From contig NZ_CP007033.1 of the NCBI RefSeq assembly GCF_000512895.1, positions 2,529,001 through 2,593,000 of the forward strand: a stretch of 64,000 nt of DNA, given 5' to 3'. Shown here one piece after another: positions 46,331-54,272 of the stretch. The position numbers and the translations under genes are program-made. Numbering within the stretch: position 1 is the first letter of the stretch; the number at the start of each line of letters is the position of its first letter. The DNA comes from Dehalobacter restrictus DSM 9455. Its GTDB lineage: Bacteria; Bacillota; Desulfitobacteriia; Desulfitobacteriales; Syntrophobotulaceae. Below the pieces are notes generated by a model. That model did not search any database. It worked only from the letters and a program-made list of their open reading frames with translations, and had not been told where the DNA came from.

Positions 46331-47530
46331 GGAAACACTGATTAAATCGCCCCCCGGACAAAAAAATGGTAAAATTAAAGAAAACAGTAACAGGTGGTAA
46401 AAATGGGGCAACAAACCTTTTCGGATATAGAATACTCAAACCGACGGAAGAAAACGAAACGAGAAGAATTTCTTGAAATAATGAACGAGATCATCCCCTG
46501 GGACGAATGGGTGGCGCTTATACAGCCGCACTATTTTGACGGTAAGCGCGGTCGTCCACCGCTCGGGATTGAAAAAATGCTGAGAATGTATCTGCTGCAG
46601 ATATGGTTTAGCCTTTCTGACGAAGGTGTAGAGGATGCCATTTACGACAGTTACGCCATGCGAAAATTTATGGGAATAGACTTCATACATGAGCAGGCGC
46701 CGGATGCGACCACCCTGCTCAAATTCCGTCATTTGATTGAGGAAAGCGGCTTAGGGAAGGCATTCTTTGAGGCGATCAACCGTTGTTTGGAACAGTGCGG
46801 ACATATCATGAAAGGTGGAACCATTGTTGACGCCACACTGATCAGCGCGCCATCCTCAACGAAGAACGCAAGCGGTAGCCGCGATCCGGAGATGCACCAA
46901 ACAAAGAAGGGTAATCAGTGGTATTTCGGCATGAAATGCCATATCGGTGTGGACGCAGGGACCGGTTATATTCATGGTATAGCGGCAACAGGCGCAAATG
47001 TGCATGACATAGCCGAAGCGTCAAAGCTAATGAGGCCGGAAGACGAGGTTTTCTACGGTGACGCCGGATATTTGGGACTAAATAAACGACCGGAAATCAC
47101 AGAGGACCCTCACAAATCACAAATTGATTACCGTATCGCTGAGCGTCCCGGAAAGAAACGCAGCATGGACAATGGCCCTGCACGGGATTTTTATTGCCAT
47201 ATAGAGTTTCGGAAAGCGTCTGTCCGAGCCAAAGTGGAGCACGCCTTTCATATCATTAAGAACATATTTGGCTTCAAAAAGGTTTGTTATAGAGGAATTG
47301 CCAAGAATCTGAATAGACTGTATATGCTGGCCGCCAGCGCAAACCTGCTGATGTGCGCCCGAAGCGGCGGCTGGCGAAGCCAATGCGCGTAATCCGGGGA
47401 TAAGTACGCCTTTTTTCGAGAATTACTCGGAAAAGGCAGCTGAAATCGGCGGCGATAGGGCCGCTAACTTGGGATTATCCCACTTTATTATTTATTGGGA
47501 TGATAAAAAACGTTATTAATCAGTGGTTCC
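46331..47530 (+). mobile_element. IS5-family insertion sequence, complete
   Basis: 1,200 bases. Terminal inverted repeats GGAAACACTGATTAA and GGAACCACTGATTAA (14 of 15 match). 4-bp target duplication CTAG at 46327-46330 and 47531-47534, as expected for IS5 members that target YTAR/CTAG. One full transposase. The right-hand CTAG contains the TAG stop of spoIIR. Confidence 0.95.
46403..47392 (+). CDS. IS5-family transposase
   Basis: About 329 residues. The DDE residues are seen as TIVDATLI, VFYGDAGYLGL and KVEHAFHIIK. The N-terminal domain (RGRPPLGIEKMLRMYLLQ) is typical of IS1182/IS5-like enzymes. ATG 46403 with AGGTGG 5 bases before; the GTG at 46394 is also in frame. Intact, so the element may be active. 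Confidence 0.95.
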   Translation: MGQQTFSDIEYSNRRKKTKREEFLEIMNEIIPWDEWVALIQPHYFDGKRGRPPLGIEKMLRMYLLQIWFSLSDEGVEDAIYDSYAMRKFMGIDFIHEQAPDATTLLKFRHLIEESGLGKAFFEAINRCLEQCGHIMKGGTIVDATLISAPSSTKNASGSRDPEMHQTKKGNQWYFGMKCHIGVDAGTGYIHGIAATGANVHDIAEASKLMRPEDEVFYGDAGYLGLNKRPEITEDPHKSQIDYRIAERPGKKRSMDNGPARDFYCHIEFRKASVRAKVEHAFHIIKNIFGFKKVCYRGIAKNLNRLYMLAASANLLMCARSGGWRSQCA

Positions 47531-48154
47531 CTAGAAAAAACGCTCCAGATAAAAGCCGATTTCTTTCCCCTGATAGGTCGGCTTTTTTTGTTTGGCCGCT
47601 GTATTCAGTGGCACAGCAGGCTTGCCGTCAACAGGAAGTGATGTGGATTCCTCGACATTAATAAAGCATAAAGGCGGAAACAAAACACACCACCAATTAG
47701 CCCCTTCAGCATTTCCTATCTTGATCTCTACCGCTTCGTAGTCTCCCGCCGGGAGTACAATATTACCATAAGATTTTGTTGGGAAAGCAAATACACCATA
47801 ATCAAGGGTCACCGGATAGGTTTTTCCCCACTCTTTGACTACGCTCCTGGAAATCTCCAGTAACTGGCCTTCCATGCTCAGAAGGATTTCTCTGGATTCG
47901 GCCAGAGATTGTGATTCAGCCAGGTTCGGGGAAGCAGCCTTCAAAACTTCATCCCTTACCGCATATTTCAGCAGCTGATCCTGTTCACTGTCCGAATTCG
48001 CGATAACATGAAAGCGAATGAGACTTGTACTGTCATACGCTTCGGTTTCCGCACTGTTTGCTGACTGGCCGCCGGGATTGATCACCAAGAAACTAAAACA
48101 CAAGACCAGGCAGACAATTAACTTTATTATGCTTTTATTCACAAATATCAACAT
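47531..48154 (-). CDS. spoIIR: Stage II sporulation protein R
   Basis: 207 residues, close to the usual size. Signal peptide (LIVCLVLCFSFLVI), then LIRFHVIANSDSEQDQLLK...VRDEVL and NWWCVLFPPLCFINVE, the SpoIIR signatures. Secreted from the forespore to activate the pro-sigma-E protease SpoIIGA. The stop TAG is the left part of the IS5 target CTAG. The protein is intact, but its native 3' flank lies beyond the IS. Confidence 0.92.
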   Translation of the reverse strand: MLIFVNKSIIKLIVCLVLCFSFLVINPGGQSANSAETEAYDSTSLIRFHVIANSDSEQDQLLKYAVRDEVLKAASPNLAESQSLAESREILLSMEGQLLEISRSVVKEWGKTYPVTLDYGVFAFPTKSYGNIVLPAGDYEAVEIKIGNAEGANWWCVLFPPLCFINVEESTSLPVDGKPAVPLNTAAKQKKPTYQGKEIGFYLERFF

Positions 48155-48206
48155 TTAATTTCCCTCTCCCAATACCTTGTAAATCCTAAAATTATCATAT
48201 ATACAA

Positions 48207-48248
48207 AAAACTTCTTTCTATGTAAATTATTTCCAATAAAGAAGTTTT
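48207..48248. other. Hairpin between spoIIR and the ZIP gene
   Basis: Perfect 11-bp arms AAAACTTCTTT and AAAGAAGTTTT, loop about 20 bases. The function is unclear because both neighbours read away from it. Confidence 0.45.
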
Positions 48249-48366
48249 CTATTCAGTGCGTCTCAGAAGTTTTTAGGCAGTGCGAATATTTATTGAAGTC
48301 TGAAAATAAGATTCATAAGGCCCTGTCAAATTTGCTGACAATCTGCCGAAAGAATCGGGTGAAAAA

Positions 48367-49119
48367 ATGCTCCTGGACTTTCAATCTCCGCTGTATCTGC
48401 TGTATATCAGTACAATTGCCGGGCTGGCCACAACAGCCGGCTGTCTGATTGTGCTTTTCCTGGGAGACCCTCCGGATTGGCTTCTGGCCGTTCTACTGTC
48501 CGCGGCAGGGGGCGTCATGTTTGCTGTAGTCGCCTTTGATCTTTTGCCGCTGGCTGCATCCTTCAAACAGCCGGGACTGCTCCTGGGCGGGATTTTGGCC
48601 GGCATGATACTGATGTCGTCTGCCGACAGACTGCTCAAAGCAAGAAATCGTCAACTTCCCAATAACAGATACAGCCGTCTGAAACGGATGGGCATCCTGA
48701 TTGCCTCAGGCATAGCGCTTCATGATATACCTGAAGGAATGGCCATTGCTGCGGGGCACGAATCCGCCGGTCAATTGGGTACATTCATCGCCCTTGGTAT
48801 TGCTCTGCATAACCTGCCTGAAGGAATGGCCACTGCTACACCTCTGGTAATGGCCGGGATCAGGAAACCGAAGATTCTAGCCCTGACTCTCCTGATTGCA
48901 ATATTTACTCCGCTGGGTGCCTTGCTCGGCAGGATGGCCATGGAACTTGTCCATACCTCGCTCTGTTTTTTTGTGGCCCTGGCCGCTGGGGCAATGGTGT
49001 TTCTGGTTCTGGCCGAATTATGGCCGCTGTCCCGCGAAAACCACCCGGTCTGGGCCTTTCTTGGAGGAATAGGCGGATTTATTTTCTTCGGATTTATCTC
49101 CGTCTTCTTACCGCATTAA
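48367..49119 (+). CDS. ZIP family metal transporter
   Basis: 250 residues, about eight transmembrane helices. Metal-site helices IALHDIPEGMAIAAGHE and IALHNLPEGMATA are characteristic. Imports divalent metals (Zn, Fe or Mn). Orphan gene; no regulator nearby. Confidence 0.92.
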   Translation: MLLDFQSPLYLLYISTIAGLATTAGCLIVLFLGDPPDWLLAVLLSAAGGVMFAVVAFDLLPLAASFKQPGLLLGGILAGMILMSSADRLLKARNRQLPNNRYSRLKRMGILIASGIALHDIPEGMAIAAGHESAGQLGTFIALGIALHNLPEGMATATPLVMAGIRKPKILALTLLIAIFTPLGALLGRMAMELVHTSLCFFVALAAGAMVFLVLAELWPLSRENHPVWAFLGGIGGFIFFGFISVFLPH

Positions 49120-49255
49120 TACCGCCGCTCCTTGCCATCCATGGTATGAGTGGAGCGCCAACTCTATCCTACGCATGCACGGTATGTATGAAGGTATAGA
49201 CATAGCAATTTGCTATTCACAGGATCTTTATTCGGCATTGGTCCATCCGCGACGT

Positions 49256-49280
49256 CAAAAAGACAGCCCGAAGGCTGTCT
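49256..49280 (-). terminator. Terminator of the SGNH hydrolase
   Basis: AGACAGCC/GGCTGTCT stem with a TTCG loop on the minus strand and a T-run after it. Confidence 0.85.
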
Positions 49281-49306
49281 CTGACTCTTTGTTAATACGT
49301 TAAATA

Positions 49307-50062
49307 TTACTGCAGGACTGTGGCGGCATAATCGCCCATGGCCTGATAGCCGTCCTTATTCGGATATCTCCCGTCATCGGAATATTTTCTGAGGATCTCG
49401 TCCCCGTCGCCAAACAGCACCCCTTTAAAATCAAGTGCTGTAATCTTTTGTTCCTGTGCATAAGCCGTTTCCCATTCCCTGTATTGTTTATAGAGCTCAT
49501 CCGTGTCAGGGAAAGGAATCGGCAGCACCAGGACAGGCTTGATTTGATTGGCCGTGGCTTTTTCGACCATGGCTTTGATATTGTTTTGGTATTCTTCCAA
49601 TGGAGTTCCGCGGATCGCATCTCCAACGCCGGCAAAAATAATGACTGTGCCCGGTTTCTCAGCAATTACATCCTCTTCAAAGCGATCCAGCAGGCTGGAT
49701 GCATTCTGATAAGTCTGACCAGCATTTACCACTTCTACTTTCAGGACATCCGCAAGATGCTGCGGCCAGGAACTACTTGGCTCACCCGGGTAACCGTATG
49801 TAAATGAATCACCCAGACACACCATTTTGGTATTGACAGTCGTACCGCTGCCATTCAAAACAGCATCACCGTCGGTATTGCCGGCTTTATTTTCTACACC
49901 GCCCTCATTACTTGCTCCGCTGTTCTGGACTGTTGAGCTGCCGCTGGCAGACTGTTCCGGTGTTCCTCCGTTCCAAACATTTACATACCCAAAGACCAAT
50001 ACAATAACAGCCATCAATACGGAAAGCTGAATAACCCTAATTTCCAAACGGTAAGTGCGCAA
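49307..50062 (-). CDS. Secreted SGNH/GDSL hydrolase
   Basis: 251 residues. N-terminal hydrophobic helix (about 10-27), a low-complexity linker, then the SGNH fold: GDSFTYGYPG (Ser), FAGVGDAIRG (Gly/Asn-type block III), YPNKDGYQAMGDYA (Asp-His-type block V). Likely acts outside the membrane on esters of envelope molecules. TTG start with GAGGAGG. Confidence 0.87.
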   Translation of the reverse strand: MRTYRLEIRVIQLSVLMAVIVLVFGYVNVWNGGTPEQSASGSSTVQNSGASNEGGVENKAGNTDGDAVLNGSGTTVNTKMVCLGDSFTYGYPGEPSSSWPQHLADVLKVEVVNAGQTYQNASSLLDRFEEDVIAEKPGTVIIFAGVGDAIRGTPLEEYQNNIKAMVEKATANQIKPVLVLPIPFPDTDELYKQYREWETAYAQEQKITALDFKGVLFGDGDEILRKYSDDGRYPNKDGYQAMGDYAATVLQ

Positions 50063-50231
50063 TGTTCATTCCTCCTCATGGCAATATTTTTCTACATATT
50101 TCCCTTAAATCCTTCCCGAATAAAACTTTTTTCGTTTTTCGTTTCCTGTTGATTACAGTTTGTTTAGCATTTTAAGGCACTCCGGCATTTTGAACTGCAT
50201 AACCTGATACATAAGGAGGTGCTTGATTCTT

Positions 50232-50738
50232 ATGGAATACATTGTTAAAGCACGTGAACTCGGCGAAGCTCTTCTGCAAACGCCGGAAGTACAAAGGCTG
50301 AAAGAAGCAGAAGCCGAAATCCAAAACGACCCTGAAGCTGCCAAAGCTTTTGCGGCATATCAGGATAAAGAACGCCAAATCCTGACCGCTCAAATGTTCA
50401 GCAAAGTGGTATCTGAAAAGGATACCTTAGCGCTCATCGACTTAAAAATGCGCCTGATCAAACTATATCCTTCTATCCGAAGCTTCTTCTCCATTCAGCA
50501 GGATCTGGAGAAAATAATGGCAACTGTGAACCTGACGATCACAACCACAATTTACGGTATGCCCAGTGCCGAACAGCTGCCTTTCCCCAAAGAAATCCAA
50601 AATCTTGCCCAGCAACTTCTGGATACGATCGGTGGAGACAAAAACGGCCCTGCCATGACGATCCCGGAAGGCTTTCAAATCCCTGAAGGGCTCAATGTCT
50701 CCGAACTGCTAAGCCGGTTAAACCCCAAGAGCAAATAA
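50232..50738 (+). CDS. YlbF/YmcA family protein
   Basis: 168 residues. Helical N-terminal region (VKARELGEALLQTPEVQRLKEAEAEIQND) matches YlbF-family (DUF964) proteins, which affect RNase Y, competence and biofilm control in Bacillus. The C-terminal 50 residues are an extra low-complexity tail. ATG 50232 follows AAGGAGGT. Function here is inferred only from the family. Confidence 0.8.
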   Translation: MEYIVKARELGEALLQTPEVQRLKEAEAEIQNDPEAAKAFAAYQDKERQILTAQMFSKVVSEKDTLALIDLKMRLIKLYPSIRSFFSIQQDLEKIMATVNLTITTTIYGMPSAEQLPFPKEIQNLAQQLLDTIGGDKNGPAMTIPEGFQIPEGLNVSELLSRLNPKSK

Positions 50739-50796
50739 ATCACGTCTTATTCTGCCGTTTGTCTTTTCTTATTATAAGGGATAGGAGATTTTTCAA

Positions 50797-51411
50797 ATGA
50801 CGTTCTTGAACAGCTATCCATATCCGAATAATCAATTCTTTGGAAGTCCTTCCTCTGCAGAAATGTTCCTGCCCTTAACACCTATCCCTTTAACGTTCGC
50901 CCTTTTTCTGACTGACAGTTTGTTTCCGCAAAATAGATACAGCCCCACCGGAGCATTGCTGATACCGCTGAAAATATTAAATATTCCCCTCAGTTACCTG
51001 ATTATTATTGCACTTGGACTCGCAACTTCTCTACTGGCAAAGTGGTCTTCTGCTTTCTCAGGAGTTTCTGCTCTCAGTCAATATCAGCAGGCTTATCCGG
51101 ATATCAGGCTATTTCTTGATGGCCTGCCATCATCTTCCCAAACAAATGCTGCCGGAGCAGGTGGTAATAACACAGGAAATCAGCAGGAACCTGATACTCC
51201 GTTGGAACCGAGAGGTTTGGCGTTTAATTTGGCTTTGATTGCACCTTACTCCAGAGTGCCTCAAAGTATCGGCACCAAATTTGTATTGATTTATGGCATT
51301 GAAATGTTTGAAATTAAGAAGCTCCCAAAGACATTTATCCCCTTGCTTATCTTATTTATTTACTTCCTTCTCTACCCGAAATACAAAAATAATCCGAGTA
51401 ATACGGAATAA
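50797..51411 (+). CDS. Hypothetical membrane protein, paralog 1
   Basis: 204 residues. Two or three hydrophobic segments (near 25-45, 60-85 and the C-terminus) and a central NNTGNQQEP linker. Clear sequence relation to the next gene: FALFLTDSLFPQNRYSPTGA here and FYISLLISNALHPSNNSPVG there, then a shared LATSLLAKWSS / LATALFYKWSA block. No known domain. GGAGA before the ATG. Confidence 0.6.
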   Translation: MTFLNSYPYPNNQFFGSPSSAEMFLPLTPIPLTFALFLTDSLFPQNRYSPTGALLIPLKILNIPLSYLIIIALGLATSLLAKWSSAFSGVSALSQYQQAYPDIRLFLDGLPSSSQTNAAGAGGNNTGNQQEPDTPLEPRGLAFNLALIAPYSRVPQSIGTKFVLIYGIEMFEIKKLPKTFIPLLILFIYFLLYPKYKNNPSNTE

Positions 51412-51435
51412 TTAAAAGGGGGTCAATGCAAAGAA

Positions 51436-52011
51436 ATGTCTGCCGTATTCCATCACCGTAGTCAAATTTATCGAAACACCACTCCTGCCAAATCTTTGAT
51501 TGGGGAAAAAATAATAGAGGCAGCGGTCCCTTTTTATATCTCCCTCCTGATCTCCAACGCACTCCATCCAAGTAACAACAGTCCAGTCGGCACCCTGATC
51601 ATCCCGCTGACCAAAATCATGATTCCGCATGGGTATTTTATTATTATCGGTCTGGAACTTGCAACGGCCCTATTTTATAAATGGTCCGCTGTTCCGGTTT
51701 CAGCCCGAATATTCTTTCCGGGAGGATACGGTCAGTCCTTACCGGACATCAGTGCTATAAGGGAGGACCGAATACTTAGGCTCAAGATGACACAAACTCC
51801 GTTGATTCCGAAGGAAGGAATGACAATCAATGTTTCTTTTAGTGTCCCTTTTACGCCTGTGCAAAGCCGTGCTTCTACCTTATATGCTTTTAAGCTCAAA
51901 TCCATCGACAATGTTTCGGGATACGTTGTACCGCTGGCTTCCCTTATTCTCTATGGCCTGCTGACCATTTTTGGCAGGACGGACACGGCCAATACGGCAA
52001 ACGGCAGTTAA
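51436..52011 (+). CDS. Hypothetical membrane protein, paralog 2
   Basis: 191 residues, related to the preceding protein and probably a tandem duplicate in the same operon (25-base gap). Shares the IIPL..I.IP.GYFIIIGLELATALFYKWS hydrophobic core, split here for brevity. Ends with another hydrophobic helix (VPLASLILYGLLTIFG). Not in any family I know. Confidence 0.6.
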   Translation: MSAVFHHRSQIYRNTTPAKSLIGEKIIEAAVPFYISLLISNALHPSNNSPVGTLIIPLTKIMIPHGYFIIIGLELATALFYKWSAVPVSARIFFPGGYGQSLPDISAIREDRILRLKMTQTPLIPKEGMTINVSFSVPFTPVQSRASTLYAFKLKSIDNVSGYVVPLASLILYGLLTIFGRTDTANTANGS

Positions 52012-52106
52012 TCATTAAAACGCACCTGACCTTTACGGCCACGTGCGTCTTATCTGGTACCATTAATATTTATTCGGACCCCAGCAAAGATGAACTTTGC
52101 TGCCCG

Positions 52107-53111
52107 TTATGAATCATTCGGCTCGTCGGCCGATACTTGCTGTATCGTCTGGCTCTTGGGTTGTTCTGTGACTTGAGCGGCCGGCTGAAATTCCAGTGGC
52201 TGTACCGGCGCCGGAGACGGTGGAGTTTGCATCATCGGACTTTGCATAGCTGAAACTTGTGAAGCAGGATTCTCCCCATAAACCGGTCCCTGCTGATATC
52301 CGCCCTGAGGCATATACGGTCGGTCATATCTTTGCCTGTTTGGCTGCATCTGCGTTCCCCACCGTGGATAAGCCTGCTGCGGATAAGTACGTTGCTGGGC
52401 GGCATACTGAGGATACTGCTGCTGTGAGTTCCGAAGATACTGAGGGTTCTGCGGATAATTGGGATACTGCTGATTTTGAGGCTGCTGTGAATATTGCGGA
52501 ATCTGGGACTGTTGGGGCTGCTGGGGATACTGCTGAACTGGCGGCTGGGCAGGGATCTGCCCGGAATTTTGCCCGGGATCAGGCTGATTCTGGCTGATTT
52601 CATCTTTGCTGCCAAACCTGCTGCCGACAAATCCCCTCACCTTTCCCCACATATTGCTGCCGGCTTTTTTGACCGGTCCCAGCCCAGGGAAAAAGCCTTC
52701 TTTGACTTTCATGACAATAGGACCCTGCGGGGATTGCATGATGGACTGCGGACTCTCCAGTGAAATGACAACTTTGTCATAATGTACGAGCGGCACGGGA
52801 CTTCTGAAATTAGCCTGATACATTCCATTACCGGCTGGTCTTAGCGTTCCGGCATAAAATCCGTTTTTTCCCTTGCCGTCAACCAGATAAGCCGCATAAA
52901 CTGCCGGAGCGTGAGGACTGAATGTATGGGCGGGCGGTAGGTGCGCAATGACCGAAAAATTGTTATCCATTCCGATCGTCGCCATTCCGTTTCCGCTAAA
53001 GCCTTCCGAAGCGACCAAATTGAGCTGTCTCGGCGTCATACCCATCGATTCTCCGGGCATACCCCCAATACCCTGGGGAAAGATTCCTAACCCTTTGTTA
53101 TGTCCGAACAT
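52107..53111 (-). CDS. Pro/Gln-rich protein with folded N-terminal part
   Basis: 334 residues. Residues 1-175 are of mixed, probably folded composition (GGMPGESMGMTPRQLNLVAS, FYAGTLRPAGNGMYQANF). Residues 180-310 are Gln/Pro/Tyr repeats (QQPQQSQIPQYSQQPQNQQY), a prion-like, disordered stretch. No signal peptide. Such proteins often sit in spore coats or surface layers, but that is inference. Convergent with paralog 2. GAGGAGG ribosome site. Confidence 0.65.
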   Translation of the reverse strand: MFGHNKGLGIFPQGIGGMPGESMGMTPRQLNLVASEGFSGNGMATIGMDNNFSVIAHLPPAHTFSPHAPAVYAAYLVDGKGKNGFYAGTLRPAGNGMYQANFRSPVPLVHYDKVVISLESPQSIMQSPQGPIVMKVKEGFFPGLGPVKKAGSNMWGKVRGFVGSRFGSKDEISQNQPDPGQNSGQIPAQPPVQQYPQQPQQSQIPQYSQQPQNQQYPNYPQNPQYLRNSQQQYPQYAAQQRTYPQQAYPRWGTQMQPNRQRYDRPYMPQGGYQQGPVYGENPASQVSAMQSPMMQTPPSPAPVQPLEFQPAAQVTEQPKSQTIQQVSADEPNDS

Positions 53112-53254
53112 CTTTTAACCTCCTCGTATGTTTACAAATTGCGCTGTGTTGTGCTATGTCATAATATGAAAAGCAGGCTGCAGCTGTGACACCGTGAAGC
53201 TTACTTAACTTTTTATATATAAGACCATTTTGTTAGAGCAAGTCTTCACGACAG

Positions 53255-53297
53255 AAGGCAGCTGCAGACAAATCTTTTGATTCGCTTCAGCTGCCTT
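53255..53297. other. Hairpin downstream of sleB
   Basis: Perfect 10-bp arms AAGGCAGCTG/CAGCTGCCTT, loop 23 bases. The 268-base gap holds no gene. It may be a terminator or processing signal. Confidence 0.45.
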
Positions 53298-53379
53298 CCT
53301 TTGAGGAAAGGACCCTAAGTCTTATAATTTTATAGCCATATACCCTTATTTGATCTTATTAACCATATATCTTCCTGTG

Positions 53380-54180
53380 TTAGACGCAGAAATTATGGTT
53401 TCCGATGTTTTTTACAACATCTAGGGTTTTGATCCAATTGTCGGTCGCTGTCCGCGGATTGTAATAGAAGAGAGCGCCCTCGCTTGGATCCTGCCCCTCA
53501 AGCGCTTCCAGCGCAGCCTGATAGGCCTCATCTCCCGGTGTCAGATCAATCTGCCTGTCAAGGACTGCAGAAAACTGTCCCGGCTGGTAAATGACCTCCC
53601 GGATCGTATCCGGGAACTTCGGGCTTTCCACCCTGTTCAGAACCACTGCCCCTACGGCAACCTGACCTTCAAAGCTTTCTCCACGGGCTTCCGCATAAAT
53701 GATTTTTGCTAAAAGTATCACATCTTCCTGGTCATAAACAATTTGACTGCTGCGGGAAATATCCGAAGTAACCCTTTCAGGCTCCCGGGCTGAATCCACT
53801 GAATTAATCAAATCTGCTGAATCAGCCGATTCGGCCAGTTTAGGCGTCTCAATCACCGTATCTGATTCTATGTTTGCGGTAATAACTTTATTTTCCAAAG
53901 GCAGCTGTTCGATCACAAAGGAAATCTGATTTTCCGGCTGTCCGGAAAACTTGTCCAAAAGAATCCGGAATATACGATTCTCATTTGCTTTCGTCAGAAT
54001 AATGTCTCTGGCATCTGACATGACATTCTCAAGGACAGTCTGTTGGATTTCCAATACCCGGGAATAGAGCAATTCTCTTGATTTTTCAGGTACAGCATAT
54101 ACTGTCTGGGCAGTAGCAGTCAGGATAATCGCCGTGGTCAGCATCACTGCCAAACCTTTCCGGCATCGTCGGTCTTCCAA
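53380..54180 (-). CDS. sleB: SleB/CwlJ-type cell wall hydrolase
   Basis: 266 residues. Signal peptide (LAVMLTTAIILTATAQTVYA) and a C-terminal Hydrolase_2 domain (about 150-266): LAKIIYAEARGESFEGQVAVGAVVLNRV, split by the YAEARGE catalytic Glu region, and the end GNHNFCV. Likely a peptidoglycan hydrolase, possibly spore-cortex lytic. The start is TTG. The ribosome site GAGGTG lies in a hairpin stem. Confidence 0.87.
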   Translation of the reverse strand: MEDRRCRKGLAVMLTTAIILTATAQTVYAVPEKSRELLYSRVLEIQQTVLENVMSDARDIILTKANENRIFRILLDKFSGQPENQISFVIEQLPLENKVITANIESDTVIETPKLAESADSADLINSVDSAREPERVTSDISRSSQIVYDQEDVILLAKIIYAEARGESFEGQVAVGAVVLNRVESPKFPDTIREVIYQPGQFSAVLDRQIDLTPGDEAYQAALEALEGQDPSEGALFYYNPRTATDNWIKTLDVVKNIGNHNFCV

Positions 54181-54181
54181 A

Positions 54182-54238
54182 AAAAATCACCTCTTGGGAT
54201 TAATCTATTTCTATTCTTTCCCATAAAAGGTGATTTTT
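54182..54238 (-). promoter_or_regulatory. Hairpin that includes the sleB ribosome site
   Basis: Arms AAAAATCACCT (54182-54192) and AGGTGATTTTT (54228-54238) pair over 11 bases. The minus-strand transcript has a T-run after it, so it may end the S41 gene transcript. It also buries GAGGTG, the ribosome site of sleB. Confidence 0.6.
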
Positions 54239-54272
54239 ATACGTTATTTGTTATAAGAATCACAAAGAAAAG

